A stretch of DNA of 64,000 nucleotides. It comes from an uncultured Alistipes sp. Its GTDB lineage: Bacteria; Bacteroidota; Bacteroidia; Bacteroidales; Rikenellaceae. The stretch covers positions 81,639 to 145,638 of the forward strand of contig UQYM01000002.1 in NCBI GenBank assembly GCA_900545315.1. The letters are read 5' to 3'. Each line of letters opens with the position of its first letter. Position 1 is the stretch's first letter. The notes beneath the pieces are model-generated. The model had not been told where the DNA came from, searched no databases, and was given only the letters and a program-made list of their open reading frames with translations. This document shows, piece after piece, positions 36,088 through 44,364 of the stretch. The translations under genes were made by a program, and so were the position numbers.

Positions 36088-38220
36088 ATGAAACGGTTTG
36101 TCTTATTGGTCATCGCCACATCGCTTGCCCTCTCCGCATTCGGACAACAAAAGGGGCAACGCATTTTTATTGAGGAGCTCTCTAAACCTACCCAGACACT
36201 GTCCACACAAACGCCTCGCCAAATTTACGAGGAGATGATCCTCGACCATCTGCATCTTTCCCGCTCCGACATCGAAAAACAGGGCGACACGAGCGACCTC
36301 GGTATCGTAGCCATGGGAGATGCACCCAAACAGCTGGTCAATTTCGGGCCCCACTCTTTTCTGCAAGGCATGTATCGGGCCTATGCCGAACATCGCCCCT
36401 TTGTCCTTTCGCCTGACATGATCTGGCTGCTGATCTCACAGGGATTTGCCACCCATGTCGATATCCATGCCGAAGAACTCCGATCACAAATCGTAGATCA
36501 CAGCGAAAAAATCTCCTTAATCATTATGGACAACCGCATCAGAATCGATGATCCCAACGCTCCATGGGAAGAGCTATTCCCGCAATTTGCCGATTCGATG
36601 CGCGCATATACAAAAAACGGAATTATCGATCTGCTTACGGCCGATTTCTCCACCACTACTCCTACCAGCCGCATTGCCTCCCAAATCACGGTTATGAAGG
36701 CAATGGAAAATTATTTTGAGTATATATACATATATGCCATATGCGGCATTCCAGAAGTTACCCTGCTCGGCACTCCCGAAGACTGGCAAAAGATACTCGA
36801 CAAAACCCGACAACTGGCTCGCTACAATCTTAGCTGGTGGGTCGATGAGATGGTACCTGTACTGGAAAAGATAGTCGAAACATCCAAGGGCAAGATAGAT
36901 CGCGACTTTTGGAGGTCAATGTTCAAAATTCACGACACCGGTCCAATAGGATGCAGTCCAAGTTCAGCGAACGGCAAACGCTATTTCGACGGCTGGATTG
37001 TCAAATTCTTCCCTTACGACAATGAAGGCAACCGGAACGACCTGCACCAAATAGAAGACCGTATCGAATTACCTGACGAAATAGTAAAGACAGACTTGAA
37101 ATATCAGATCATACTACCCAACGGAGCGATCCTGACTATTCCTTTGGAACTGTGGGCAGGTTTTATCGGCTTGGAACAGGACCCCGCAACCTTTGCGCTA
37201 ACCCCTACGATCGGTTGGATGATCCGCAAAAAAGAGCAGGATCAAAAAATGGTTCAGCAAATGCTCAGTGATCCAAATCAGGGCGAGATCTCGATTCGAG
37301 TCAAGCATTTCCCCAACGAATTATTGTCCGTACCGGCTATCTCGTCTCTATCCCTTACCTTTATCGATAAAATCGAGATTCCCGACGAACTGGCTCAAAT
37401 CAAGATTAGCGACCTGTCGCTCTATGGCCAAATATCCAGCCAAGAAAAAAAACGGCTGATTCAACTATTTGCCAACACCAATACACGTCTGCAAATCAAC
37501 CAAGATAAAGACTTTTATTACAAAGGCCAACACATCACTAAGATCGGAGAGTTGCTCCCATCGAACAATCCAAAATTCCGTCATTTGGCAGACAGTCTGC
37601 TAAGTGTCAATATCGGCCCAGATTTCCACCAAGTGTTCCAATATCAAGGCGCGCTTTCCAGAATCGTCTCCTATTATGATTTTAATACATTGCTCGGCGA
37701 AACTTTTAGTGATTCAACTAATATCTTGAATAAAGAACACATTTTCGTCCAATACCGCCTTAAGCGCGCTGACGGAAAACCCATCAAAATGTACACCCTA
37801 ACAATGAGCTTCGACTCAACCGAGCACGAAAACATCTCACCGATCTTGTACGATTCGCTCGATTTTACCCAACTGCGCTACATGTACAACGTACTTTCAA
37901 AAGACTCTCTGCTCTCTAAAAAAGAGGCTATCGCCAAACTACACGAACAACTGCCAAACGCAAAATACACTGTCTTGCGAAAACAATGTATCTACAACAC
38001 ATTGACTCATAGATTCGAATGGATACTTGACGGAGATATCGTCATCAAACAAAAAACAGCTTCTAAAACGTCAAAAGTCACCTATTCCCTTATCCAACTC
38101 GATGCCATTACCGGAGAGATTCTTTATACAGGCGATCGATCCTATTTGTATAAACTATATTTGCTTCCCTCTTACTTCCTCAGCGAATACACAATCCCTA
38201 CCTTTATAGATCAAAACTGA
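36088..38220 (+). CDS. Secreted DUF4419 domain-containing protein
   Basis: A 710-residue protein with a cleavable signal peptide (1-18, LSAFGQ). Residues about 70-400 fit DUF4419: LVNFGPHSFLQGMYRAYAEHRPFVLSPDMIWLLISQGFATHVD, then RIDDPNAPWEELFPQFADSMRAY and GWIVKFFPYD. The last 300 residues are less familiar and include a segment resembling periplasmic beta-rich domains (SLYGQISSQEKKRLIQLFANT, FVQYRLKRADGKPIKMYT). DUF4419 has no known function. The next gene follows after 7 nt, so the two are likely one operon. Confidence 0.85.
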   Translation: MKRFVLLVIATSLALSAFGQQKGQRIFIEELSKPTQTLSTQTPRQIYEEMILDHLHLSRSDIEKQGDTSDLGIVAMGDAPKQLVNFGPHSFLQGMYRAYAEHRPFVLSPDMIWLLISQGFATHVDIHAEELRSQIVDHSEKISLIIMDNRIRIDDPNAPWEELFPQFADSMRAYTKNGIIDLLTADFSTTTPTSRIASQITVMKAMENYFEYIYIYAICGIPEVTLLGTPEDWQKILDKTRQLARYNLSWWVDEMVPVLEKIVETSKGKIDRDFWRSMFKIHDTGPIGCSPSSANGKRYFDGWIVKFFPYDNEGNRNDLHQIEDRIELPDEIVKTDLKYQIILPNGAILTIPLELWAGFIGLEQDPATFALTPTIGWMIRKKEQDQKMVQQMLSDPNQGEISIRVKHFPNELLSVPAISSLSLTFIDKIEIPDELAQIKISDLSLYGQISSQEKKRLIQLFANTNTRLQINQDKDFYYKGQHITKIGELLPSNNPKFRHLADSLLSVNIGPDFHQVFQYQGALSRIVSYYDFNTLLGETFSDSTNILNKEHIFVQYRLKRADGKPIKMYTLTMSFDSTEHENISPILYDSLDFTQLRYMYNVLSKDSLLSKKEAIAKLHEQLPNAKYTVLRKQCIYNTLTHRFEWILDGDIVIKQKTASKTSKVTYSLIQLDAITGEILYTGDRSYLYKLYLLPSYFLSEYTIPTFIDQN

Positions 38221-38227
38221 AAAATCC

Positions 38228-38818
38228 ATGCAAGAGCGTCTGATCGAAATAGCACAAATCAACCAGCAACGTGCTCACGAAATCATCCAGGAACTCAATC
38301 TCATTCCACTATGGGCCTCCATCGATGTGGAGGCCCATCTGGTCGGATCACTCCGCATGGGGCTGCTGATGAAACATTTGGATATCGATCTGCACCTCTA
38401 CTCCGATCCGGTCTGTCTCGCCGATGATTTTCGGATCATTGCCCGCCTGGCCCAAAACCCACACATCAAGAGGATCGAATACGTCAACCTGCTCGACACC
38501 GAAGAGGCCTGCCTTGAATGGCACCTCCATTATGAAGACCCATTAAACCAAATGTGGCAGATCGATATGATCCACATTTTGAAGGGTTCTCGATACGACG
38601 GCTATTTCGAACAGATGGCCGATCGTATTGTTGCGGCCCTCATCGATGAAACACGACATACAATCCTGCAGCTGAAATATGAAACACCCGAATCGGAAAA
38701 GATCATGGGTATCGAATATTATCAGGCCGTTCTCCGCGATGGTGTGAAAAATTATGCCGAATTCGAAACCTGGAGGAGGCAGCATCCCATCACCGGTATT
38801 GTCACCTGGATGCCGTAA
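38228..38818 (+). CDS. Pol-beta-superfamily nucleotidyltransferase-like protein
   Basis: A 196-residue cytoplasmic protein. AHLVGSLRMGLLMKHLDIDLHLYSD (about 37-61) gives the GS...DxD metal-binding signature of the nucleotidyltransferase fold, and WQIDMIHI (about 115) supplies a third acidic residue. It lacks any obvious second domain. Such proteins modify small molecules, tRNA or protein partners; nothing here tells which. It starts 7 nt after the DUF4419 gene. The assignment rests on the motif only. Confidence 0.7.
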   Translation: MQERLIEIAQINQQRAHEIIQELNLIPLWASIDVEAHLVGSLRMGLLMKHLDIDLHLYSDPVCLADDFRIIARLAQNPHIKRIEYVNLLDTEEACLEWHLHYEDPLNQMWQIDMIHILKGSRYDGYFEQMADRIVAALIDETRHTILQLKYETPESEKIMGIEYYQAVLRDGVKNYAEFETWRRQHPITGIVTWMP

Positions 38819-38944
38819 CCTCAAAGTACAAACACGTATCGCACCCACCTAATTACATTCCAACACGTTAAAAATCAATACATATACATACAAAACAAAC
38901 GTAAATCCGTTAAAATTTGACAACCGATGTCCATTTATACAATA

Positions 38945-38970
38945 GCGTTTTATATCATGATATAAAACGC
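38945..38970. promoter_or_regulatory. 26-bp perfect palindrome (operator or terminator)
   Basis: The arms GCGTTTTATATCA and TGATATAAAACGC meet with no spacer. It lies 126 nt after the nucleotidyltransferase gene and 63 nt before the GH106-like ATG, and CATTTTTGTTAA follows. The AT-rich centre and perfect dyad suit a dimeric repressor's operator; the five T after it also allow a terminator reading. Confidence 0.6.
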
Positions 38971-39033
38971 CATTTTTGTTAATTGCGTGAACTCGCATAC
39001 AGTTAACAACTCATAACTACAACCTAATTTTTT

Positions 39034-41241
39034 ATGTTTCAACATTTCAACCTACATCTCTGCGGATTGGGACTATTATTTACCCTGACCACCCAGGCCG
39101 CAACCCCATCGCCTGAAAACTTCAAAAATCCTCCGGCAACGTATCGACCCCATACCCTTTGGTTCTGGAATAACACCCCCGTCACCCGTGAAGGTATCGA
39201 TGAGCAAATCATCGGTCTGCACGACAATAGCGGATACGGCGGTATCGGAATCCTCCCCTTCGGAACCGAATTCACCCCAAAATACCTCTCGGATGAATAT
39301 TTTGACCTCTACGTGTATGCCGTACGCAAAGCAGCGGAACAAGGACTGAAGGTAACGCTTTACGACGAATACGGCTTCCCCAGTGGTAGCGCAGGTGCTA
39401 TCAACGGTGACAACACGCCCCGCTTCATGGAGCGTTATCCAGATCTGACCATTAAACGGCTGGACAAGATCGAACAAGAGGTATCCAATGGCGAAACATA
39501 CTGCGAATCTCTCCCAAAAGAGGGAAAATTGATGGGAGTCGTCGCTATGAATATCAACACCAAAGAACGAATCGATCTGAGCGCAAAAATTTCCGGAGAT
39601 ACCCTTCGCTGGGCCGCACCTCAAGGCACCTGGAAAGTAATGCAGTTCGTCTGCGTTACCGATGGTGATCCCAATATGGACTATCTCGATCCGGCTGCAG
39701 CTCAGGCTTTCATTGATATGATCCATGAAGCCTACTACAAACGGATGCCCGATGCTTTCGGCCCCGTCATCACCCACACCTTTTACGACGAGGTAACCAT
39801 CTACCGGGCACAGGGACGTGTCTGGACACCTCGTTTTAATGAAATCTACAAAGAAAGATATGGGAGCAACCCCATTTTGTTCTATCCGGCCCTCTGGTAC
39901 GACATCGGTCCCGAAACCCAAGCTGCCCGAAATGCACTCTTTACCCTACGCAGCGATCTCTATGCCGAGGCTTATCCTCAGGCCATCACCCGCTGGAGCC
40001 GGGAGCACAATACCATTGCCACCGGCCACCAGGATAACGAGGAGATCGTCAATCCGGTCGGAACGTCGGGCGATTTGATGAAATGTTTCCGCTATCTGGA
40101 GATGCCCGGAATCGACAAAATCGGAACCACCCGCCCAACGATCACCCGCCCGGCAGAAAAGTTCTACAAAATCGTCGCCTCTGCCGCATACAACTGGGAT
40201 CACTCGTTGGTCATGGCCGAAACTTACGGTCTGATGGGAGATCTTTCGATGGACAGTCTGCGCAGTGTCGCCATCGATCAGTTTATCAAAGGGGTCAACT
40301 GGTTCATTCCCCATGCCGCCTGGTATAACGACAAAAAGGTCACCTTTAAACCTGAATTGTCGGCTCGAAATCCCCATTATGCAGACAGCCTGTATGATTT
40401 CACCACCTTCCTGGCTCGCTTGCAATACATGCTGCAGAACGATGCCCGTTTTGTAACCGACGTGGCCGTTCTCTACCCCATTCACACCATGCAGGGGGAT
40501 CACTACTTCGACGGACCGATCCGTCCCTACGAAGGTGGAGTGAAAATCCCCTACCTGGATTACGTTCAAGTAGGCGAAATCCTCTCCAACGAAATCTGTC
40601 GGGATTACCAATGGCTGCACCCCGAAGTATTGGCTTCAAATTGTACGGTTGACAAAACCGGTCTGAAACTCAACAACAAAGTCCAGTATAACACCTTCCG
40701 GACACTTATTATTCCCGCTTCGAAGACCATCAGTACCAAAACTTTGGAACAGGCTGTGGCTCTGTTTCAAAATGGCGGGAAAGTAATCTTTACCTCTCTA
40801 CTGCCGACCCAATCAACCGAAATCGGACAAGACGCCCGTATTGCAAAGTTAATGGCAGCTCTATTGCCTCAGGGAACCAATCGCCATACCAACAATGCAG
40901 GAGGCGAAGTGCTCTTTGTAAGCCATCCCGATGCCGCATCGCTCACCGAAGCTTTGCAATCCGAGGCTCCGGCAGACGTCACTTTTGAACCGGGAAAACC
41001 GTTGCGTTACATTCACAAAAAACGTGACGGTAAGGCTCTTTACTATCTGGCCAATTTCAGCCCAGCACCCTACAACGCTCCAATCACCCTGCGCGGCAAA
41101 TTGCGTCTCGAAGCCTGGAATCCTCACACTGGGGAACGCACTCCTGTCAAAACAACCTACAAGCGTCAAGGAGACTACACCACCACACAACTCACTCTCT
41201 CCTTACAGGGTCGTGAATCCATCTTCCTGGTGGAACGGTAA
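39034..41241 (+). CDS. GH106-like glycosyl hydrolase, orphan
   Basis: A 735-residue secreted enzyme (signal peptide about 1-22, TTQA). It begins like GH106: TYRPHTLWFWNNTPVT (36-51), IGLHDNSGYGGIGILPFG, AVRKAAEQGLKVTLYDEYGFPSGSAG, followed by a catalytic barrel and an amidotransferase-like segment (TLIIPASKTISTKTLEQAVALFQNGGKVIF). It is shorter than the PUL member and ends soon after the beta-rich KLRLEAWNPHTGERTPV part, lacking the C-terminal jelly-roll. It is alone: no SusCD nearby. A palindrome precedes it and a terminator follows. Confidence 0.78.
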   Translation: MFQHFNLHLCGLGLLFTLTTQAATPSPENFKNPPATYRPHTLWFWNNTPVTREGIDEQIIGLHDNSGYGGIGILPFGTEFTPKYLSDEYFDLYVYAVRKAAEQGLKVTLYDEYGFPSGSAGAINGDNTPRFMERYPDLTIKRLDKIEQEVSNGETYCESLPKEGKLMGVVAMNINTKERIDLSAKISGDTLRWAAPQGTWKVMQFVCVTDGDPNMDYLDPAAAQAFIDMIHEAYYKRMPDAFGPVITHTFYDEVTIYRAQGRVWTPRFNEIYKERYGSNPILFYPALWYDIGPETQAARNALFTLRSDLYAEAYPQAITRWSREHNTIATGHQDNEEIVNPVGTSGDLMKCFRYLEMPGIDKIGTTRPTITRPAEKFYKIVASAAYNWDHSLVMAETYGLMGDLSMDSLRSVAIDQFIKGVNWFIPHAAWYNDKKVTFKPELSARNPHYADSLYDFTTFLARLQYMLQNDARFVTDVAVLYPIHTMQGDHYFDGPIRPYEGGVKIPYLDYVQVGEILSNEICRDYQWLHPEVLASNCTVDKTGLKLNNKVQYNTFRTLIIPASKTISTKTLEQAVALFQNGGKVIFTSLLPTQSTEIGQDARIAKLMAALLPQGTNRHTNNAGGEVLFVSHPDAASLTEALQSEAPADVTFEPGKPLRYIHKKRDGKALYYLANFSPAPYNAPITLRGKLRLEAWNPHTGERTPVKTTYKRQGDYTTTQLTLSLQGRESIFLVER

Positions 41242-41266
41242 CCGATCTCCAACTCATTAAATAGTT

Positions 41267-41300
41267 ACAGGCCGGACAGTTATGTTGTCCGGCCTGTATT
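41267..41300 (+). terminator. Terminator after the orphan GH106-like gene
   Basis: Twelve-bp perfect stem ACAGGCCGGACA (41267-41278, with 41286-41297), seven-base loop, then ATTATTATT. It starts 26 nt after the stop codon. Confidence 0.82.
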
Positions 41301-41865
41301 ATTATTGCAGCAATCAAATCGTTGCTCTACGCATCAGTCCCTGCTCCAGATATCTCTCACACAAACACAATTACCCTTGTAAATGTATAACAGACAACAA
41401 TTCTTTAAACCGTCTTCAAGTTCGGTCTTGCAACTGCTCAATACAACCCGCAACCCCACAAATTTCAAAGCTACTGTCATCCATACCGCTGAACGTCCTA
41501 AATTCAAACACAAACCGACTTCACTTCGAAACGTTGATCCGGATAACCCAAATAATTAAAAAAAATTATTCACCTGTCTGCTCAAACGACATTTTTACCC
41601 AAACAAACACTTTTCGTGTAAAGATACCCGACTGACACTTGGACATAAATAAAGACAATTCACAGCTCCGAAATCGATCATGCTAACTGACTATCGTTAC
41701 AGCAGAGTTTAAGCCTCTTTACTATGCATTCTGCGAATTTGAACACAAACTTTCTCTACCGCTGTTGCTGCCACCTCCACACAAAATATCGGCCGTACTA
41801 ATCAATTGACACTTATCACTCACTTCTCAATCAAGGACCAAATCCAGCCCATGCCATACGGATAC
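41301..41865. other. Gene-free region before tRNA-Ser
   Basis: About 565 nt with no recognised gene, RNA or repeat. Short open frames read only low-information peptides. Confidence 0.4.
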
Positions 41866-41898
41866 AAAAAAAGTACCCGGCAAACTGTTGCCGAGTAC
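41866..41898 (-). terminator. Terminator after tRNA-Ser
   Basis: On the minus strand GTACTCGGCAA pairs with TTGCCGGGTAC (41898-41888 with 41883-41873, one wobble) and is followed by seven T (41872-41866). Confidence 0.82.
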
Positions 41899-41920
41899 TT
41901 ACCTCATTTTAGTCATCGAT

Positions 41921-42008
41921 TGGCGGAGAGATAGGGATTCGAACCCCAGGAACCTCTCGGTTCAACGGTTTTCAAGACCGCCGCAATCGACCACTCTGCC
42001 ATCTCTCC
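41921..42008 (-). tRNA. tRNA-Ser (anticodon TGA)
   Basis: Acceptor GGAGAGA/TCTCTCC on the minus strand, anticodon loop CTTGAAA giving TGA (reads UCA), long variable arm between the anticodon and T arms, T loop GGTTCGAATCC, and encoded CCA after discriminator G. The length of 88 nt suits a class II tRNA. Confidence 0.95.
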
Positions 42009-42137
42009 GGGCGCAAAAGTAATACGGATTTTCCTTTTTTCCAAATCCTATCCGCCATTCCTGCATAATTCTCTCAATTTAAACCCCTACTCAGGCTCTT
42101 TTCAGGTTGATTTTTTTTTGATTTTTACCCCTATTTT

Positions 42138-42170
42138 TTTGCTTTTTTTAAAATTAATAGTCTATATTTG
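42138..42170 (+). promoter_or_regulatory. Promoter of the HU gene
   Basis: TTTG at 42138-42141, 21-nt AT-rich spacer and TATATTTG at 42163-42170, a near-ideal Bacteroidota promoter. The leader is about 40 nt long. Confidence 0.75.
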
Positions 42171-42217
42171 CGAAGGAACGAATTGTATCCTAACTAAATA
42201 ACTTAAATTTCACCAAT

Positions 42218-42490
42218 ATGAACAAAGCTCAACTCGTTGATGCCATCGCAAAAGAGGCAGCAATCACCAAAGTGGACGCAAAAAAAGCTCTTGATGCGTT
42301 CATCGCCGTTACCGGCAACACCCTCAAAGCGGGTGATAAGATCGCGCTGGTAGGCTTCGGGTCCTTCTCAGTCGCTAAAAAACCGGGCCGTACTGGACGT
42401 AACCCTCGTACCGGTGCCGCTATCAAAATCGCTCCGAAGAAGGTCGTTAAATTTAAAGCTGGTGCTGAATTGAGCGCACTGGTAAAATAA
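42218..42490 (+). CDS. HU family DNA-binding protein
   Basis: A 90-residue nucleoid protein that bends DNA as a dimer. It shows the HU fold order: helices AQLVDAIAKEAAITKVDAKKALDAFIAV, then GDKIALVGFGSFSVAKKPGRTGRNPRTGAAIKIAPKKVVKFKAGAELSALVK with the GxNPxTG beta-arm tip at about 63-69. It has its own strong promoter and terminator and is probably highly expressed. Confidence 0.96.
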   Translation: MNKAQLVDAIAKEAAITKVDAKKALDAFIAVTGNTLKAGDKIALVGFGSFSVAKKPGRTGRNPRTGAAIKIAPKKVVKFKAGAELSALVK

Positions 42491-42507
42491 TGTACCCGTA
42501 ACACCCT

Positions 42508-42543
42508 AAAAAGAGGCCGCATACCCAAGCGTGCCTCTTTTTA
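42508..42543 (+). terminator. Terminator after the HU gene
   Basis: AAAAAGAGGC (42508-42517) pairs with GCCTCTTTTT (42533-42542), with extra CGC/GCG pairing inside. TATTTTG follows. Confidence 0.82.
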
Positions 42544-42587
42544 TTTTGCCTTTATTTGCCGTTTCCGAAAATTGAGGCAATCTTTGT

Positions 42588-43214
42588 ATGTCGAAAAACA
42601 AACCGCTATCGATGTCCAAAAAGAAAATCGTCCTGCTGCTGATCGTCCTGCTCCTTATCATCGATCAGGCCGTCAAAATATGGGTCAAAACTCACATGAC
42701 CTTAGACCAAAGCTTTACCGTATTCCCAAACTGGTTCTTTATCCGATTTATCGAAAACCCCGGCGCCGCATTCGGATTCCAACTCGGCGGAAATTACGGA
42801 AAGCTGATCCTGAGCATCTTCAGAATCTGCGCGATTGGTGCACTGGGCTATTACCTCCACGTTCTTTTGCGTAAAAAAGCCCCAACTGGCGTCTTAGTCG
42901 GCTTTACCCTGATTCTGGTGGGTGCCGCCGGAAATGTATTCGACAGCGCATTCTATGGACTTCTTTTCTCAGAATCGACATTTTACAATGTGGCTACTTT
43001 TCTGCCCGAAGGGGGCGGATACGCCGGCTTCCTGCACGGCAAAGTGGTCGATATGCTCTACTTCCCGATCTTCAGCGGAATCTACCCCGATTGGCTGCCC
43101 GGAATCGGTGGACGTCCATTCACCTTCTTCAGCCCGATCTTCAACCTGGCCGACAGCTATATCTCGATAGGTATCATCTACATGCTGATCTTCCAGCGTA
43201 AATTTTTCAAATAG
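42588..43214 (+). CDS. lspA: Lipoprotein signal peptidase
   Basis: Inner-membrane aspartyl protease that removes the signal peptide of prolipoproteins, needed for the many lipoproteins such as SusD. Four hydrophobic segments lie near 13-30, 70-92, 100-118 and 187-203. The catalytic aspartates are Asp119 (GNVFDSAFYG) and Asp189 (FNLADSYISIG), and FIENPGAAFGF is the other conserved block. The long periplasmic loop at about 125-178 makes this 208-residue protein larger than the proteobacterial form, as is usual in Bacteroidota. An alternative start is the ATG at 42612. Confidence 0.95.
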   Translation: MSKNKPLSMSKKKIVLLLIVLLLIIDQAVKIWVKTHMTLDQSFTVFPNWFFIRFIENPGAAFGFQLGGNYGKLILSIFRICAIGALGYYLHVLLRKKAPTGVLVGFTLILVGAAGNVFDSAFYGLLFSESTFYNVATFLPEGGGYAGFLHGKVVDMLYFPIFSGIYPDWLPGIGGRPFTFFSPIFNLADSYISIGIIYMLIFQRKFFK

Positions 43215-43264
43215 TTTCCAACATCGATAGCCCTACCCGCTCTCATTAGGGTTAAGATAACAAC

Positions 43265-43306
43265 AAAGCACCGCGAGCCAGAATTGGCTCGCGGTGCTTT
43301 TATTTA
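43265..43306. terminator. Bidirectional terminator between lspA and ruvB
   Basis: Sixteen-bp perfect stem AAAGCACCGCGAGCCA (43265-43280, with 43285-43300) and a four-base loop, followed by TATTT on plus and preceded by a T-poor run on minus. It serves two convergent genes. Confidence 0.8.
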
Positions 43307-43328
43307 ACTCCTTATCGCTTGAATTACG

Positions 43329-44333
43329 CTAAAAAAGTGTCTCTTGACGCTCCGGCAACAGCACCCCCAAATGCGAATAGGCCAACGCAGTAGCTTCGCG
43401 TCCGCGCGGGGTACGTTTCAGGAAGCCCTCCTTGATCAGGAACGGCTCGTAAACCTCCTCAATTGTACCGGCATCCTCTCCCACCGCCGTCGCAATAGTA
43501 CCCAATCCGACCGGGCCCCCATTGAACTTGTGGATAATTGTACTGAGAATCTTATTATCCATCTGGTCGAGCCCGCGGGAGTCGATATTCAACGCCTCAA
43601 GTGCAAAACGGGTAATATCCAGTGTGATACGACCCTTTCCCTTGACCATCGCAAAATCGCGCACGCGACGCAACAGCGCATTGGCAATACGTGGCGTGCC
43701 ACGGCTACGCAGTGCAATCTCCTGGGCCGCCTGGTCATCAATCGGCACATCGAGAATCGAGGCCGAACGACGAATAATACCCGCCAAGACATCGCTATCG
43801 TAATATTCCAAATGGCACTGGATTCCGAAACGTGCACGCAAAGGACTGGTCAATAAACCGCTGCGGGTCGTTGCCCCCACCAACGTAAAGGGGTTCAACT
43901 CGATCTGGATTGACCGGGCACTGGGTCCCTTGTCGAGCATAATGTCGATCTTGTAATCCTCCATCGCCGAGTAGAGATACTCCTCAACAATCGGGCTGAG
44001 CCGATGGATCTCATCGATAAAAAGAATATCCCCCGCTTCGAGATTGGTCAGCAACCCGGCCAAATCTCCCGGCTTATCGAGGACCGGCCCGGAGGTCATC
44101 TTCAGCGAAGCCCCCATCTCGTGGCTGATAATATTGGCCAATGTCGTCTTGCCCAGACCCGGAGGCCCATGCAGCAAAACATGATCGAGAGCCTCATCCC
44201 GCATCTTGGCCGCCTGAATAAAGACCTTCAGGTTATCGACAATCTTATCCTGCCCGCTGAACGAGGAGAGCTCCTGCGGACGGATCTTATTCTCAAATTC
44301 GAGATCGGTCTCTATGTTACGAATATTGGCCAT
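43329..44333 (-). CDS. ruvB: Holliday junction branch migration helicase RuvB
   Basis: AAA+ motor that drives branch migration with RuvA. Walker A is [10 protein letters not shown] at about 55-64 and Walker B is LFIDEIHR at about 104-111; the C-terminal winged helix includes [18 protein letters not shown] start at ATG 44333 ([12 protein letters not shown]); a TTG three codons before is less likely. At 334 residues it is full length. No ruvA or ruvC is close. Confidence 0.97.
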   Translation of the reverse strand: MANIRNIETDLEFENKIRPQELSSFSGQDKIVDNLKVFIQAAKMRDEALDHVLLHGPPGLGKTTLANIISHEMGASLKMTSGPVLDKPGDLAGLLTNLEAGDILFIDEIHRLSPIVEEYLYSAMEDYKIDIMLDKGPSARSIQIELNPFTLVGATTRSGLLTSPLRARFGIQCHLEYYDSDVLAGIIRRSASILDVPIDDQAAQEIALRSRGTPRIANALLRRVRDFAMVKGKGRITLDITRFALEALNIDSRGLDQMDNKILSTIIHKFNGGPVGLGTIATAVGEDAGTIEEVYEPFLIKEGFLKRTPRGREATALAYSHLGVLLPERQETLF

Positions 44334-44364
44334 ACCTGACAAAGGTACTAAGATTTTTCAAAGA

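Noticed and set aside
35676..36206. 176-codon minus-strand frame before and into the DUF4419 gene
   Set aside because: Overlaps the signal peptide of the DUF4419 gene on the other strand and crosses a terminator; no domain.
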